Counted from the first letter of the stretch, positions 40,751 through 50,235 are shown. The stretch: 64,000 nt of DNA from Bradyrhizobium nanningense (GCF_004114535.1 NZ_LBJC01000033.1:248001-312000), one strand, 5' to 3'. Notes: generated by a model not told the origin, from the letters alone. Program-made: numbers and translations.

Positions 40751-41632
40751 ATGCCCCGCGTCGCCTTCATCGGATTGGGGCGGATGGGCCACGGCATGGC
40801 CGGCCGCTATCTCGATGCCGGCTTCACGGTGGCGCTGTGGAATCGCAGCAAGGCCAAGGCGGAGGACCTGATCGCGCGCGGCGCGCATTGGGCGACCTCG
40901 CCGGAGGATGCGGCGATCGATGCCGATGCCGTCGTGACCATGGTCGCCGATGACGAAGCCTCGCGCGCGGTCTGGCTCGGGCCGAAGGGCGCCGCCAAGA
41001 CCGCCAAGGCCGGCACGATCGCGATCGAATGCTCCACCGTCTCCTATGACCACGCCCGCGAGATGGGCCGCGAGCTGAACGCGCGCGGGCTGATCTACAT
41101 CGATTGCCCCGTCACGGGATTGCCGGACGCGGCGGCCGCCGGGAAACTGACGCTGCTGGTCGGCGCAGATGCCGCCGATCTCGAACGTGCGCGGCCTTAT
41201 CTCGAACCGATCGGCGCGACCATCCGCCATTTCGGCGCGGTCGGCTCCGGCACCGTCTACAAGCTCATCAACAATCTGATGGGCGCGATCCAGATCGCCG
41301 GCCTCGCCGAGGGGCTTGCGATCGCCGAGCAGGCCGGGCTCGACATGAACCTGGTGCTGGAGTCGATCCAGGCGGGCGTTGCGGCAAGCCCGCAGGTCGC
41401 GCGCCATTCCAAGCGCATGGTCGCCCGCGACTTCAGCGGCGCGACCTTCACGGCGGCGTTGCGGCACAAGGATGCCGCCTACGCCGTGAAGCTGGCGGAG
41501 AGCCTCTTGGCCGGCAAGCCTCTGGTCGCCCGCGCCGCGGTCGAAGCCTACGCGCAGGCCAAGGCCGCGATGCCGGATGACGACGAAGGCAAGATGATCG
41601 AGCTGGTGTCGCGGCCGAAGAAGCCGTCTTAA
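40751..41632 (+). CDS. NAD(P)-dependent beta-hydroxyacid dehydrogenase (HIBADH family)
   Basis: A 293-residue dehydrogenase related to 3-hydroxyisobutyrate, tartronate semialdehyde and glyoxylate reductases. The Rossmann motif is VAFIGLGRMGHGMAGRYLDAG; the substrate-binding signature CPVTGLPDAAAAGKLTLLVG and the catalytic lysine in GSGTVYKLINNLMG are present. The ATG at 40751 lies 2 bp after the prfB stop; a TTG overlapping that stop is an alternative. Substrate cannot be assigned. Translational coupling to prfB is likely. Confidence 0.9.
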   Translation: MPRVAFIGLGRMGHGMAGRYLDAGFTVALWNRSKAKAEDLIARGAHWATSPEDAAIDADAVVTMVADDEASRAVWLGPKGAAKTAKAGTIAIECSTVSYDHAREMGRELNARGLIYIDCPVTGLPDAAAAGKLTLLVGADAADLERARPYLEPIGATIRHFGAVGSGTVYKLINNLMGAIQIAGLAEGLAIAEQAGLDMNLVLESIQAGVAASPQVARHSKRMVARDFSGATFTAALRHKDAAYAVKLAESLLAGKPLVARAAVEAYAQAKAAMPDDDEGKMIELVSRPKKPS

Positions 41633-41647
41633 GCCGGGCGCATCCAT

Positions 41648-42523
41648 ATGGGGCAGCCTCGATCGGAACGCGGTCTCGGCATTGCCCTCGTCGTCGCTGC
41701 CGCGATTGCCTGGAGCACGGCGCCGTTCTTCACCCGGTTGTTGCCGTTCGATCCCTGGACCATTCTGTTCTGGCGCGGCCTGTTCGCCGGCTGCTTGATT
41801 AGCGTGTTTCTCATGGTGATGCAGGGCCGGGCCGCTCTGTGGCAATTGGTTGTGCCCGGGAGGGGCGGCCTGCTCGTCGCATCCCTGTCCACGATCGGCA
41901 TGGTCTCGTTCATTCCCGCGCTTCAGATGACCGAGGTGATGAATGTCGCGGTGCTCATCACCACGCAGCCGTTCGTCGCGGCTGCGCTGGCGTGGTTGTG
42001 GCTCGGAGAGGCCGCGACATGGCGCACGGTGATCGCAAGTCTCGTCGCGTTTGCCGGCGTGACCATTACCGTTGGCGGTGTCGAAGCCGGCGCCGATGTC
42101 CGCGGCGTGGCGCTGAGCTGCCTGATGGTGGTCGCCATCTCGGCCATGACGGTCGTCGTTCGACGCCATAGAGAGACCTCGATGGTTGCAGCGGCAGCGC
42201 TGTCGAACTTCCTGGGAAGCCTCGTCAGCCTGCCGTTTGCCCACGATATCGCCCATGTCGGCGGCAACGGCCTTGCGATCCTGGCGATGTTCGGCTGTTT
42301 CCAGGTCGCGCTCGGCCTGACGTTCTACATGCTCGGCTCACGCCTGCTGCCTTCGGGGCAGGCCTCCCTCATCGCCACTCTGGAGACGCCGCTGATGGCA
42401 TTCTGGATCTGGGTGGCTTTCCGCGAGGTGCCGGCCGTGCATGCGCTCATCGGAGGAGCGCTGGTGATCGGAGCGGTGATTGCCGATATCGTCGGGGATG
42501 CAAGGAAACGCCAGGAGGCGTGA
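41648..42523 (+). CDS. EamA-domain DMT-superfamily transporter
   Basis: A 291-residue protein with ten predicted membrane helices in two EamA repeats (GIALVVAAAIAWSTAPFFTR in the first; ALSCLMVVAISAMTVVVRR in the second). It starts 15 bp after the dehydrogenase gene and is probably in the same transcript. The second DMT gene follows 95 bp later; the two are only distantly similar by eye, so they are paralogues rather than a recent duplication. Substrate unknown. Confidence 0.88.
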   Translation: MGQPRSERGLGIALVVAAAIAWSTAPFFTRLLPFDPWTILFWRGLFAGCLISVFLMVMQGRAALWQLVVPGRGGLLVASLSTIGMVSFIPALQMTEVMNVAVLITTQPFVAAALAWLWLGEAATWRTVIASLVAFAGVTITVGGVEAGADVRGVALSCLMVVAISAMTVVVRRHRETSMVAAAALSNFLGSLVSLPFAHDIAHVGGNGLAILAMFGCFQVALGLTFYMLGSRLLPSGQASLIATLETPLMAFWIWVAFREVPAVHALIGGALVIGAVIADIVGDARKRQEA

Positions 42524-42618
42524 GCCGTCTTGTTGCGAAGTGCCGGCGCCTTGTCGGAAATCGGGTGGCGAGAATCCCTGCCTCGGCCTAGGCGAGCAGT
42601 TGCGCCGAGGTGAAACAA

Positions 42619-43530
42619 ATGCCCCCGAACGACGACAGGATCGACGCGCGAGACTGGTCGCTGCTCGCCGTGCTCTCAATCCTCTGGGGCGGCTCGTTCT
42701 TCTTCAACGGCGCGGCTTTGCGGGAATTGCCGCCGCTGACGCTGGTGTTCCTGCGCGTCGCGCTCGGTGCGGCTATTCTGCTGCCGCTGCTGCGCCTGCA
42801 GGGGATCGGCTGGCCCAAGGGCATGACGGGTTGGACGCCGTTCGTTGCGATCGGGCTGCTTAACAATGCCATCCCGTTCTCGTTGATCGTGATCGGCCAG
42901 ACTTTCATCCCGAGCGGGCTGGCATCGATCCTGAATGCGACCACGCCGCTGTTCACGGTGGTCGTGATGGCGGCGGCAGGCGAGGAGACCTTGCATATCC
43001 GCCGCGTGGCCGGCGTGGCGCTGGGCCTTATCGGTGTGGTCATCCTGCGCGGGTGGGGCATCGAGGCGAGATCGGGGCAGGGGCTCGGCATCCTGCTCTG
43101 CCTGGGCGGGGCCCTCAGCTATGGATTCGCCGCACTGGCAGCGCGGCGATTGCTCAAGGACTCACCGCCGCTGGGCACGGCGACGTTTCAGCTGATGGTG
43201 TCGACGATGATGATGGCGATTGTCGCCGGCGTGGTGGAGCAGCCATGGCGGCTCGCAATGCCAGGCGTTGCGACGTGGTCCGCGGTGCTTGGCCTTGCCG
43301 CTCTGTCGACGGCGCTCGCCTACATCGTCTTCTTTCAGATCGTGCGCCGATCGGGCGCGAGCAACGTCATGCTGGTGACGCTGCTCATTCCCGTCACCGC
43401 CATCCTTTTAGGTTGGCTGATGCTGGGGGAGCCGATCTCCGCGCGCGAGATCGCGGGCGCCATCGTGATCGGCAGCGCGTTGCTGGCGATCGATGGGCGC
43501 GCTTTACACCTGCTGCGGCGCAGCGTGTAG
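42619..43530 (+). CDS. EamA-domain DMT-superfamily transporter
   Basis: A 303-residue ten-helix transporter with two EamA repeats (WSLLAVLSILWGGSFFFNGA; LGILLCLGGALSYGFAALAA). The ATG at 42619 has GAGG eight nt upstream; a GTG at 42610 is possible. The central methionine-rich helix MVSTMMMAIVAGVV and the loop LGEPISAREIAGA are typical. It ends 108 bp before a periplasmic binding protein gene, with which it is not obviously connected. Confidence 0.88.
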   Translation: MPPNDDRIDARDWSLLAVLSILWGGSFFFNGAALRELPPLTLVFLRVALGAAILLPLLRLQGIGWPKGMTGWTPFVAIGLLNNAIPFSLIVIGQTFIPSGLASILNATTPLFTVVVMAAAGEETLHIRRVAGVALGLIGVVILRGWGIEARSGQGLGILLCLGGALSYGFAALAARRLLKDSPPLGTATFQLMVSTMMMAIVAGVVEQPWRLAMPGVATWSAVLGLAALSTALAYIVFFQIVRRSGASNVMLVTLLIPVTAILLGWLMLGEPISAREIAGAIVIGSALLAIDGRALHLLRRSV

Positions 43531-43638
43531 TTCCATATCTGCCGTTTCATCTTGCGGAAAATCGCGGCGCTTGCCAGCCACCGTCCGCCTTGCGACACTC
43601 CCTGCAAAACAAGACTACAAAACACAGGGGAGAGACCA

Positions 43639-44874
43639 ATGCCGGGTCGTCGCAAGAATCTTGCTGCCCTCGCCATGCTTGTTGCCGGCGTGCTCGTCAC
43701 GGCACCGGCTTTGGCGCAGAAGAAATACGACCCCGGCGCCAGCGACACCGAAATCAGGATCGGCAACATCATGCCCTATAGCGGGCCGGCGTCGTCCTAT
43801 GGGGTGATCGGCAAGACCGAGGGCGCCTTCTTCAAGATGATCAACGAGCAGGGCGGCATCAACGGGCGCAAGATCAATTTCATCAGCTATGACGACGCCT
43901 ATTCGCCGCCGAAGGCGATCGAGCAGGCGCGCAAGCTGGTGGAGAGCGACGAGGTGCTCTTGATCTTCCAGTCGCTCGGCACGCCCTCGAATTCCGCGAT
44001 CATGAAATACATGAACACCAAGAAGGTGCCGCAGCTGTTCGTCGCCTCCGGCGGCACCAAGTTTGGTGACCCCAGGAACTTCCCGTGGACCATGGGTTTC
44101 CAGCCCAACTACCAGAGCGAGGGACGGATCTACGCAAAGTACATTCGCGATCATTTCCCCGACAGCAAGATCGCCGTGTTCTGGCAGAACGACGACGCAG
44201 GCAAGGACCAGTTCAAGGGGTTGAAGGACGGGCTCGGCGACAAGGCCAGCATGATCATCGCCGACAAGTCCTATGAGGTCAGCGATCCCTCGATCGACTC
44301 GCAGATCGTGGCCTTGCACGATTCCGGTGCCGACATCTTCTTCTCATGGGCCGCGCCGAAGGGATCGGCGCAGGCGATCCGGAAAGTGGGCGAGCTCGGC
44401 TGGAAGCCGAAGTTCTTCCTAGCCAACACCGCGACCTCGGTCGCTTCGGTGCTGAAGCCCGCCGGGCTCGAATATTCCAAGGACGTCATCTCGACCGCGT
44501 ATCTGAAGGATCCGACCGATCCGACCTGGGACAAGGATCCGGCCGTGGTGAAATGGCGGGAGTTCATGGACAAATATTACCCTGACGGCGACAAGGCCAA
44601 CGCCAACAACATCTACGGCTATGTGCAGGCCGAGGCGATGGCGCAGGTGCTGAAGCAGTGCGGCGACAACCTCACGCGCGAGAACGTCATGAAGCAGGCG
44701 GCCAACCTGAAGGATTTCCACACCGACCTGATGCTGCCGGGCATCATGGTCAACACCTCCCCGGACGATTATTTCCCGATCGAGCAGATGCAGCTGATGC
44801 GCTTCAACGGGCAGGCCTGGGAGCTGTTCGGCGAGGTCATTACCGGCGAGGTCGGCCACGAGCGCAGCCAGTAG
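43639..44874 (+). CDS. ABC transporter substrate-binding protein, branched-chain amino acid/amide type
   Basis: A 411-residue periplasmic receptor of the LivJ/Peripla_BP_6 family. Signal peptide after MPGRRKNLAALAMLVAGVLV with cleavage near ALAQ; the mature protein starts KKYDPGASDTEIRIGNIMPY, the standard opening, followed by SGPASSYGVIGKTEGAFFKM and INEQGGINGRKINFISYDD. GGGAGA lies six nt before the ATG. No permease or ATPase gene accompanies it, so it is an orphan receptor or pairs with a transporter elsewhere. Such orphan receptors are numerous in Bradyrhizobium; ligands may be amino acids or aromatic acids. It abuts the stop of the O-antigen ligase gene, tail to tail with no gap. Confidence 0.92.
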   Translation: MPGRRKNLAALAMLVAGVLVTAPALAQKKYDPGASDTEIRIGNIMPYSGPASSYGVIGKTEGAFFKMINEQGGINGRKINFISYDDAYSPPKAIEQARKLVESDEVLLIFQSLGTPSNSAIMKYMNTKKVPQLFVASGGTKFGDPRNFPWTMGFQPNYQSEGRIYAKYIRDHFPDSKIAVFWQNDDAGKDQFKGLKDGLGDKASMIIADKSYEVSDPSIDSQIVALHDSGADIFFSWAAPKGSAQAIRKVGELGWKPKFFLANTATSVASVLKPAGLEYSKDVISTAYLKDPTDPTWDKDPAVVKWREFMDKYYPDGDKANANNIYGYVQAEAMAQVLKQCGDNLTRENVMKQAANLKDFHTDLMLPGIMVNTSPDDYFPIEQMQLMRFNGQAWELFGEVITGEVGHERSQ

Positions 44875-46167
44875 TTACAGCCGGTGGCTGGCAACGCTGT
44901 CGGCTTTTGTCTTCAGCACCATGCCGCCGGCGACCCCGACACCGAGCACATACATCCAGCCCTCGTGGAAATCGAACAGATGCGAGTTCAACAGCGAACT
45001 CGCGATGTTCTGGACGACGACCACGAGCCCGATCCAGGCGGCGAGGCCTTCGCTGAGGAATAGGCGGAGATGGACGATCCAAAGAGCGTAGAGCAGGACG
45101 ACGCCGAGCAGGCCCCATTGCACCGCGACGTTGAGGGTCTGGTTGTGCGGATTGTTGACGACCTCCGCATCGAGGCTGCTCTCACCCGTTGCTGCGCGCT
45201 CGAACTGGCGCTTGATCGCGCCGGTGCCGTGGCCGATCAAGGGCGCCTCGGCAAAGCTATGGATCGCCTTGCGCCAATAGGTCAGCCGCTGCGCGGTCGA
45301 GGCACGGCTGATGTCCTCATGGCCGTGGCGATATTCGACGGCAATGTCGGTGATCCGCTGGCGCAGATAGGGCGACGTCGTCCAGGCTAGCGCGGTTACG
45401 GCGACCGTGCCTGCGAGCAGGACCAGCGTTGCGCGCCGGTTGAGATGCTTCCAGGCGAACAAGGCCAGCAGGACCGCAATGCAGAGCAGCGCCGTGCGAG
45501 CGGAGGCGACGAACACCATGTTGGCGGCGAACAGCAGGATCAGCGCCAGACAGGCCGCCGTCGCGACCACGTTTCCGCTGCGCCAGAAGGTCAGCGCGGG
45601 GAGCGCAAGCGCGAATGCACAGAGGGTGAACTCCTGGCTCTGGTCGATGTAGTTCTTGACGGGCACGCCAGCCGACGCCGTCGCTGTGATCTTCCAGGCA
45701 GGGTCGAGCAGCACGATCCAGGAGAGGACGGCAAGCAAGGCACAGGAGGCGAGAGAAGCGAGGCCAACCCAAAGACCGCGCTCCAACCGGCTGAAATGGT
45801 AGAGCAGCGGCGGAATCAGCACGAGCTTTGCCACCGGCTTGATCGCGTGCAGCCGATCCGCCCAAGCCCCGTCCGACCACAGCATGCCCATGAGCGCGAG
45901 CAGCAGGATTGCGAAGGGCAGAGCGTAGGCAGGCTGCGCGAGCCTGCCCGAATAGTCGCGCCAGTCGATGGTCGGCGTCACCGCGAGCAGAAAGAGCCCG
46001 ACCAAGATCGAGGGCGCCGTGGTCGACCACGGCAGCGAGGCCGCGATCAGGACGGCGAGGACGTCTGCGGCCCGGACCAGCGTGGCCGCGCTGCGCCAAC
46101 TCTTCCATCGGCCGTTCCTGCCTTCCTGATCGGCAGGACCGGGCCACAACGCGGATTCGGCGGTCAT
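44875..46167 (-). CDS. O-antigen ligase family protein (Wzy_C domain)
   Basis: A 430-residue membrane protein with about ten to twelve helices. The long periplasmic loop before the last helices contains EYRHGHEDISRASTAQRLTY, WRKAIHSFAEAPLIGHGTGA and EVVNNPHNQTLNVAVQWGLL, with the H-N-x-x-L pattern shared by WaaL ligases and Wzy polymerases. These enzymes transfer or polymerise undecaprenyl-linked polysaccharide on the periplasmic face. It is last in a polysaccharide export operon and overlaps the upstream glycosyltransferase by 4 bp. Whether it ligates O-chains to lipid A or acts on another acceptor is not known. Confidence 0.85.
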   Translation of the reverse strand: MTAESALWPGPADQEGRNGRWKSWRSAATLVRAADVLAVLIAASLPWSTTAPSILVGLFLLAVTPTIDWRDYSGRLAQPAYALPFAILLLALMGMLWSDGAWADRLHAIKPVAKLVLIPPLLYHFSRLERGLWVGLASLASCALLAVLSWIVLLDPAWKITATASAGVPVKNYIDQSQEFTLCAFALALPALTFWRSGNVVATAACLALILLFAANMVFVASARTALLCIAVLLALFAWKHLNRRATLVLLAGTVAVTALAWTTSPYLRQRITDIAVEYRHGHEDISRASTAQRLTYWRKAIHSFAEAPLIGHGTGAIKRQFERAATGESSLDAEVVNNPHNQTLNVAVQWGLLGVVLLYALWIVHLRLFLSEGLAAWIGLVVVVQNIASSLLNSHLFDFHEGWMYVLGVGVAGGMVLKTKADSVASHRL

Positions 46168-47558
46168 CCGTATGAAGCGAGTTGCTCGCCGACAAGGCTT
46201 TCCGTGGGCGCATGATGCCCGAGGAAATCGCGGGCCTGGGTCTCGTAGCCGAAGCGCTCGGCGAGCTCGTGCCGCCGCGCCCGGATCCTGCCGCGGCACT
46301 CCTCCTGCCGGGTCAGCACGCGGGTGATGGAGGCGGCGACCGAGTCGGTCGAGAACGGGTCGAAATAGTCGGCGAGTTCGCCCGCGACCTCGCGAAACAC
46401 GGCGATGTCGGAGCACAGCACCGGCGTGTTCGCAGCGAGGGCCTCGATGATCGGCACGCCGAAACCTTCGGCGAAACTCGGCATGATCAGGCCGTGCGCC
46501 TCCGCAATCAGGGCGGCCTTTTCGTGCTCGTCGACATAGCCGGCGAAGCGGACATTCGGCGGCAGATTGCGCATCCGGCTGATCTCGCCGGCATAGCCGA
46601 TCACGACGAGATCGGCCTGGGACACGCTGCGGAACGCGCGGACGACGGTGGCGACGTTCTTGCGCGGCTCGTTCGAGACGATGACGACGAAGCTCGGCCG
46701 CCCCGGACGCCCCGACGGGGCTGGGAGGTGCAGGACATCCGGGGCATCGAACCGGGTGCGGGGATACACGACCCGCGCCGGCAGGTGCGAAAATTGCGGC
46801 AGCAATTCCCTGAACCGCATCATGCTGTAGTTCGAAACGAAGGCGAGCTCGTCGGCCTGACGCAGGCTCGTCAAGAGGCGCGACAGGAACAGCCGCGTTG
46901 CGACGTCGCTGAGCTTGAGGTCGGTGAGCGGCAACAAATCGTGCACGACGCAGATCACCTTGGCGCCGGGCTTGCGCGTGATCGCCACCCGGGTCGGGGT
47001 GTCCACGACGATGACGTCGTAGTCTCGTGCATCGACCCGCGGCGGCGGCAGCAGGAAGAAGGCCGAGGAGTCCTGGTAGCTGTAGAAGCCGGATTCGAGC
47101 TGAAAATCGCGGAACAACTCGAGATGACGCAGGTCGGGCGGAACGTATTCGAGCGCAGCCGTCCTGTTCTCGATCAACCGGGCGCGCAAGGCCCGCAGCC
47201 CGATCGCGCGCAGGAAGCAGACGATGTAGTCCCACGACACGGACATGGTGGCCTTGTGGCGGATCCAGTCGAGCGTGCGGCGCAGGCCGCCACGCACGAC
47301 CGGCTCGGCCATGTTGACCTCGTCGAGGAAGCGATAAAGGGCAAGCAGCTCGATGTTGCGCGCCTCTGCTGGAAACAGCTTGGTCCGCCGCTCGCGCCGC
47401 TGCAGCTTCCGATAGCGCCGCGTGGTCTCCACCAGCAGCGTCAGCGCATGCCCCTCGGCGGCGAGCGAGCGCATCAGCTCGCGGGTGAAATGGAAGATGC
47501 CACGCTTGTGGTTGGGCTCGCCCAGCGCTTCGGATATGACGAGGATGTTCTGCTTCAT
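46164..47558 (-). CDS. Glycosyltransferase, GT4-like
   Basis: A 464-residue cytoplasmic glycosyltransferase of GT-B fold. The donor-binding half contains FVVIVSNEPRKNVATVVRAF, the GYVDEHEKAALIAEAHGLI stretch and the nucleotide-sugar motif PSFAEGFGVPIIEALAANTP with the E-x7-E pattern. The N-terminal half begins MKQNILVISEALGEPNHKRG and has a longer-than-usual insertion before the linker. It overlaps the ATPase gene upstream (ATGA) and the ligase gene downstream. Probably adds a sugar during repeat-unit or chain assembly. Confidence 0.9.
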   Translation of the reverse strand: MKQNILVISEALGEPNHKRGIFHFTRELMRSLAAEGHALTLLVETTRRYRKLQRRERRTKLFPAEARNIELLALYRFLDEVNMAEPVVRGGLRRTLDWIRHKATMSVSWDYIVCFLRAIGLRALRARLIENRTAALEYVPPDLRHLELFRDFQLESGFYSYQDSSAFFLLPPPRVDARDYDVIVVDTPTRVAITRKPGAKVICVVHDLLPLTDLKLSDVATRLFLSRLLTSLRQADELAFVSNYSMMRFRELLPQFSHLPARVVYPRTRFDAPDVLHLPAPSGRPGRPSFVVIVSNEPRKNVATVVRAFRSVSQADLVVIGYAGEISRMRNLPPNVRFAGYVDEHEKAALIAEAHGLIMPSFAEGFGVPIIEALAANTPVLCSDIAVFREVAGELADYFDPFSTDSVAASITRVLTRQEECRGRIRARRHELAERFGYETQARDFLGHHAPTESLVGEQLASYG

Positions 47559-48295
47559 GCGCGTTTCTCGCGGAGCTCGAGGGCGTGTGCGGCCGGCGAG
47601 GTGACCGTGACGGTCGAGGCAATGCGGCCATGATCGAGGTTGATGATGCGGGTGCAGGTCCGGCGCAGCAGTGGCTGGTCGTGCGAGGCGATGATCACGA
47701 TCGCCGCCTGCGACACGAGGTTCAGGAGCCGCTCCTGGGCCTTTTCGGCAAAATTCTCGTCGACCACGCTGAGCCATTCGTCGAGCAGGAGGATGTCGGC
47801 CGGAAAAGCCGTGGCGGTCGCAAACAGCACCCGCATCAGCATGCCCGAGGAGAACATCCGCAGCGGCACTCGCTGCATGCGCGCCTCGAGCTCGGTGAAG
47901 GCCCAGATCTCCTCGATCATCGCCCGGGTCGGCTTGCGGCCGCTGATCCGCAGCAGCAGGGCGATGTTGTCCTCCGCGACGAAGTCGAGGTTGACGCCGG
48001 CGTTGAGGCCGAGCAGGGGCACGACATTGCCCCGGACCGCGATGCTGCCGCTGCTCGGCGGATAGACGCCAGCGATCAATCGCAACAGCGTCGATTTGCC
48101 GGAGCCGTTCGGTCCGGCAAGCCCGATGCGGGCACCGGTTTCGGCCTCGATGGTGACGTTGTCCACGGCGCGGATGATCCGCATCTCGCCCGGGTCGCGG
48201 ATGAGATGGCCGAGCAGCCGTCGTTTCAGCGAATAATCGTAGGCGCCGTAGAGCGGATAATCGAGACCGACGTTGTGGAGGCTGATCGAGACCAT
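47555..48295 (-). CDS. Polysaccharide ABC exporter ATP-binding protein (Wzt/KpsT type)
   Basis: A 246-residue ATPase: Walker A GPNGSGKST at 61-69, the family-typical signature FSSGMLMRVLFA, Walker B ADILLLDEWL, and the H-loop IIASHDQPLLRR. The SSGM form of the signature is normal for capsule and O-antigen exporters. Length matches KpsT or a Wzt without the C-terminal carbohydrate-binding domain, so export would not depend on reading a terminal sugar cap through that domain. The partner permease is the C-terminal half of the fusion protein encoded 3 bp upstream. Confidence 0.93.
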   Translation of the reverse strand: MVSISLHNVGLDYPLYGAYDYSLKRRLLGHLIRDPGEMRIIRAVDNVTIEAETGARIGLAGPNGSGKSTLLRLIAGVYPPSSGSIAVRGNVVPLLGLNAGVNLDFVAEDNIALLLRISGRKPTRAMIEEIWAFTELEARMQRVPLRMFSSGMLMRVLFATATAFPADILLLDEWLSVVDENFAEKAQERLLNLVSQAAIVIIASHDQPLLRRTCTRIINLDHGRIASTVTVTSPAAHALELREKRA

Positions 48296-48298
48296 GCG

Positions 48299-50227
48299 TC
48301 AGATCCAGAATGCGGCTTTGCGCAGGTGGACCAGCGTCAGCATGCTCGCAATGACCAGCAATACCAGCGCGACGAGAACGTAGACAATACTCACGGGATC
48401 GACCTGGCCGCCCACCAGCGGCTCGCGCCACACCGCGAACAGATGTGTCAGCGGATTGAGCCGCATCACCGTCGAGCGGTGGTTGATCATGTCCGACGAC
48501 CAGATCACGGGCGAGGCGAGAAAGGCGAGCATCAGCGTTGATTCGATGATCGGCTTGAGGTCGCGATAGCGCGTTGCCATCGCGCCGAGAACAAGGCTCA
48601 GGGCGAAAGTGCAAACCACGAACAGCAGCAGGCCGGGGAGTGCCGCCAGCGCGTGAGAGAGGTCGTGGGGCGACAGGATGAGCCACAGCACCAGCGGCAC
48701 GCAGGCGTTATGAAGCGCGAACAGTCCCTGGCGGAACGTGCATTGCAGGAGGAAGATGACCGGCGGCAGCGCACGGTCACGGATCAGGCTCGCAGAGTTC
48801 TGCAGCGCCGTGGTCGCATCGAGCACCACGCTGTTGAGAAAGGTCCAGGCCGTCATCGAGAGCGCGAGCATGGGCAGACGCGACAGCACGTCGGCATTCG
48901 ACATCTGCCCGATCACCGAGCCGAGCACCGCGACCACGATCGCCATCTGGAGCGACATCCAGAACGGGCCGAGCAGTGAGCGCACGTAGCGGTGGCGCAT
49001 GTCCGACCAAGCTAGCGTCGCCGCGATCCGGACGCTGTCCAGCCAGCCGGGGGCCTGCGGCCGCTCGGCGCTCGCCGAACGCTGCTCACATGGCGCGGCA
49101 ACGGCGTCGCGGTAGACGGTCTCCATGCCTTGCTTGAAAGCCGTGGCCGAATATCGGGTGAGGGCGCGATTGCGCGCCGCAAGTCCCATGCGGCGGCGGC
49201 GTTCGGGATCGCGGATCAGCATGTCGATGGCTTCGCCGAGCATTTCAGCGTCGCCAGGCGGCACGGTGATTGCCTCCATGCCGTGGCGGGCGACCCGCGG
49301 CACCGCCGTGTCGAGCGCCGTGTTCACGACCGGGCGGCCTGCGGCCATGGCCTCCAGCTGAACAAGGCCGAACGTCTCGGCATTGGTGACGGATGGCATC
49401 ACGAAGACGTCGGCGAGGCACATCAGCTTGATGCGCTCGCAATCATTGACCGAGCCGAGCAGACGGACGCGCTCTGCGAGCCCGAGCTCCTCGATCAGTT
49501 GCACCAGGCGCGGTCGCTCGGTGCCCTCGCCGATGATCCAGACTTCGAAATTGTGTGCGGCTGCGGCACGGACCAGCACGTCGAACCCCTTGTAGGGCAC
49601 GAGCCGGCCGCAGGCGAGCACCAGCCGGCCGCGATCATTGACGTGGTGCGGCTCGATCTTCGGCCAGTCGTAACCCGAGGTGTCGATGCCAAACGGCACC
49701 ACGTGGCATTTGTCCTCGAATTCGCGCAGGAGCGGCGTGTTGTCGACCAGCACGTGGTCCGAGACGACGATCGCCTTGGCGCGCTGCAAAGTCCGCCGCA
49801 TCAAGGGTTCGACGAACCAGCGCAGGCCGGCATGGGTGACGATGTCGGCGTGCCAATGCACCACGAGCGGCCGCTTGCGGCCGAAACCGAACGCGAAGAC
49901 GAGATCGGCGAGCGGGAAGGGCGCGTGGAGCGCGAGCAGATCGTGCGCGGCGATCTTCCGCCAGAGACGCCAGGGATAGGTGGGGGCGGCGGGCAGCGAC
50001 AACAGATTGCCGAACGAGCGGACGCGCTCGACCGGCACGTCGTCGACGACGATCTCGCGCTTTTCGGGCGATTGCGAGCAGACCAGCACGGCGGAGGCGA
50101 AGGCGTCCTTCAGGCTCGCGCAGATGTCACGGATCACCGTGAGCGTGCCGCCGAACAGGTCGGGATAATAGATCTTGAAGATGTGCAGCACCGACGGGCG
50201 GCGCGGATTGTCGCTGGTGTGATGCAT
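48299..50227 (-). CDS. Glycosyltransferase fused to ABC-2 polysaccharide export permease
   Basis: One uninterrupted 642-residue frame joins two functions normally encoded separately. Residues 1-375 are a GT4-type glycosyltransferase (SVLHIFKIYYPDLFGGTLTV at the N-terminus, LVLACGRLVPYKGFDVLVRA, and the E284-x7-E292 motif in TNAETFGLVQLEAMAAGRP). A short polar linker (about 376-395, CEQRSASAERPQAPG) leads to an ABC-2 permease (about 396-642) with the amphipathic opening LAWSDMRHRYVRSLLGPFW and six predicted helices, as in Wzm/KpsM. The ATPase gene follows after 3 bp. A sequencing fusion is unlikely because the linker is in frame and no internal start has a good ribosome site. Coupling of sugar addition to export is inference. 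Confidence 0.9.
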   Translation of the reverse strand: MHHTSDNPRRPSVLHIFKIYYPDLFGGTLTVIRDICASLKDAFASAVLVCSQSPEKREIVVDDVPVERVRSFGNLLSLPAAPTYPWRLWRKIAAHDLLALHAPFPLADLVFAFGFGRKRPLVVHWHADIVTHAGLRWFVEPLMRRTLQRAKAIVVSDHVLVDNTPLLREFEDKCHVVPFGIDTSGYDWPKIEPHHVNDRGRLVLACGRLVPYKGFDVLVRAAAAHNFEVWIIGEGTERPRLVQLIEELGLAERVRLLGSVNDCERIKLMCLADVFVMPSVTNAETFGLVQLEAMAAGRPVVNTALDTAVPRVARHGMEAITVPPGDAEMLGEAIDMLIRDPERRRRMGLAARNRALTRYSATAFKQGMETVYRDAVAAPCEQRSASAERPQAPGWLDSVRIAATLAWSDMRHRYVRSLLGPFWMSLQMAIVVAVLGSVIGQMSNADVLSRLPMLALSMTAWTFLNSVVLDATTALQNSASLIRDRALPPVIFLLQCTFRQGLFALHNACVPLVLWLILSPHDLSHALAALPGLLLFVVCTFALSLVLGAMATRYRDLKPIIESTLMLAFLASPVIWSSDMINHRSTVMRLNPLTHLFAVWREPLVGGQVDPVSIVYVLVALVLLVIASMLTLVHLRKAAFWI

Positions 50228-50235
50228 GATGGCGG

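Noticed and set aside
46168..47631. N-terminal extension of the O-antigen ligase frame to 918 residues
   Set aside because: The extension is an out-of-frame reading of the upstream glycosyltransferase gene; the ligase begins at the ATG that overlaps that gene by 4 bp.
47840..47880. Degenerate ABC signature (SSGM in place of SGGQ)
   Set aside because: This form is normal for ATPases of capsule and O-antigen exporters.
47559..48686. N-terminal extension of the second glycosyltransferase frame to 840 residues
   Set aside because: It reads the ABC ATPase gene out of frame; the real start at 47558 overlaps the ATPase stop.
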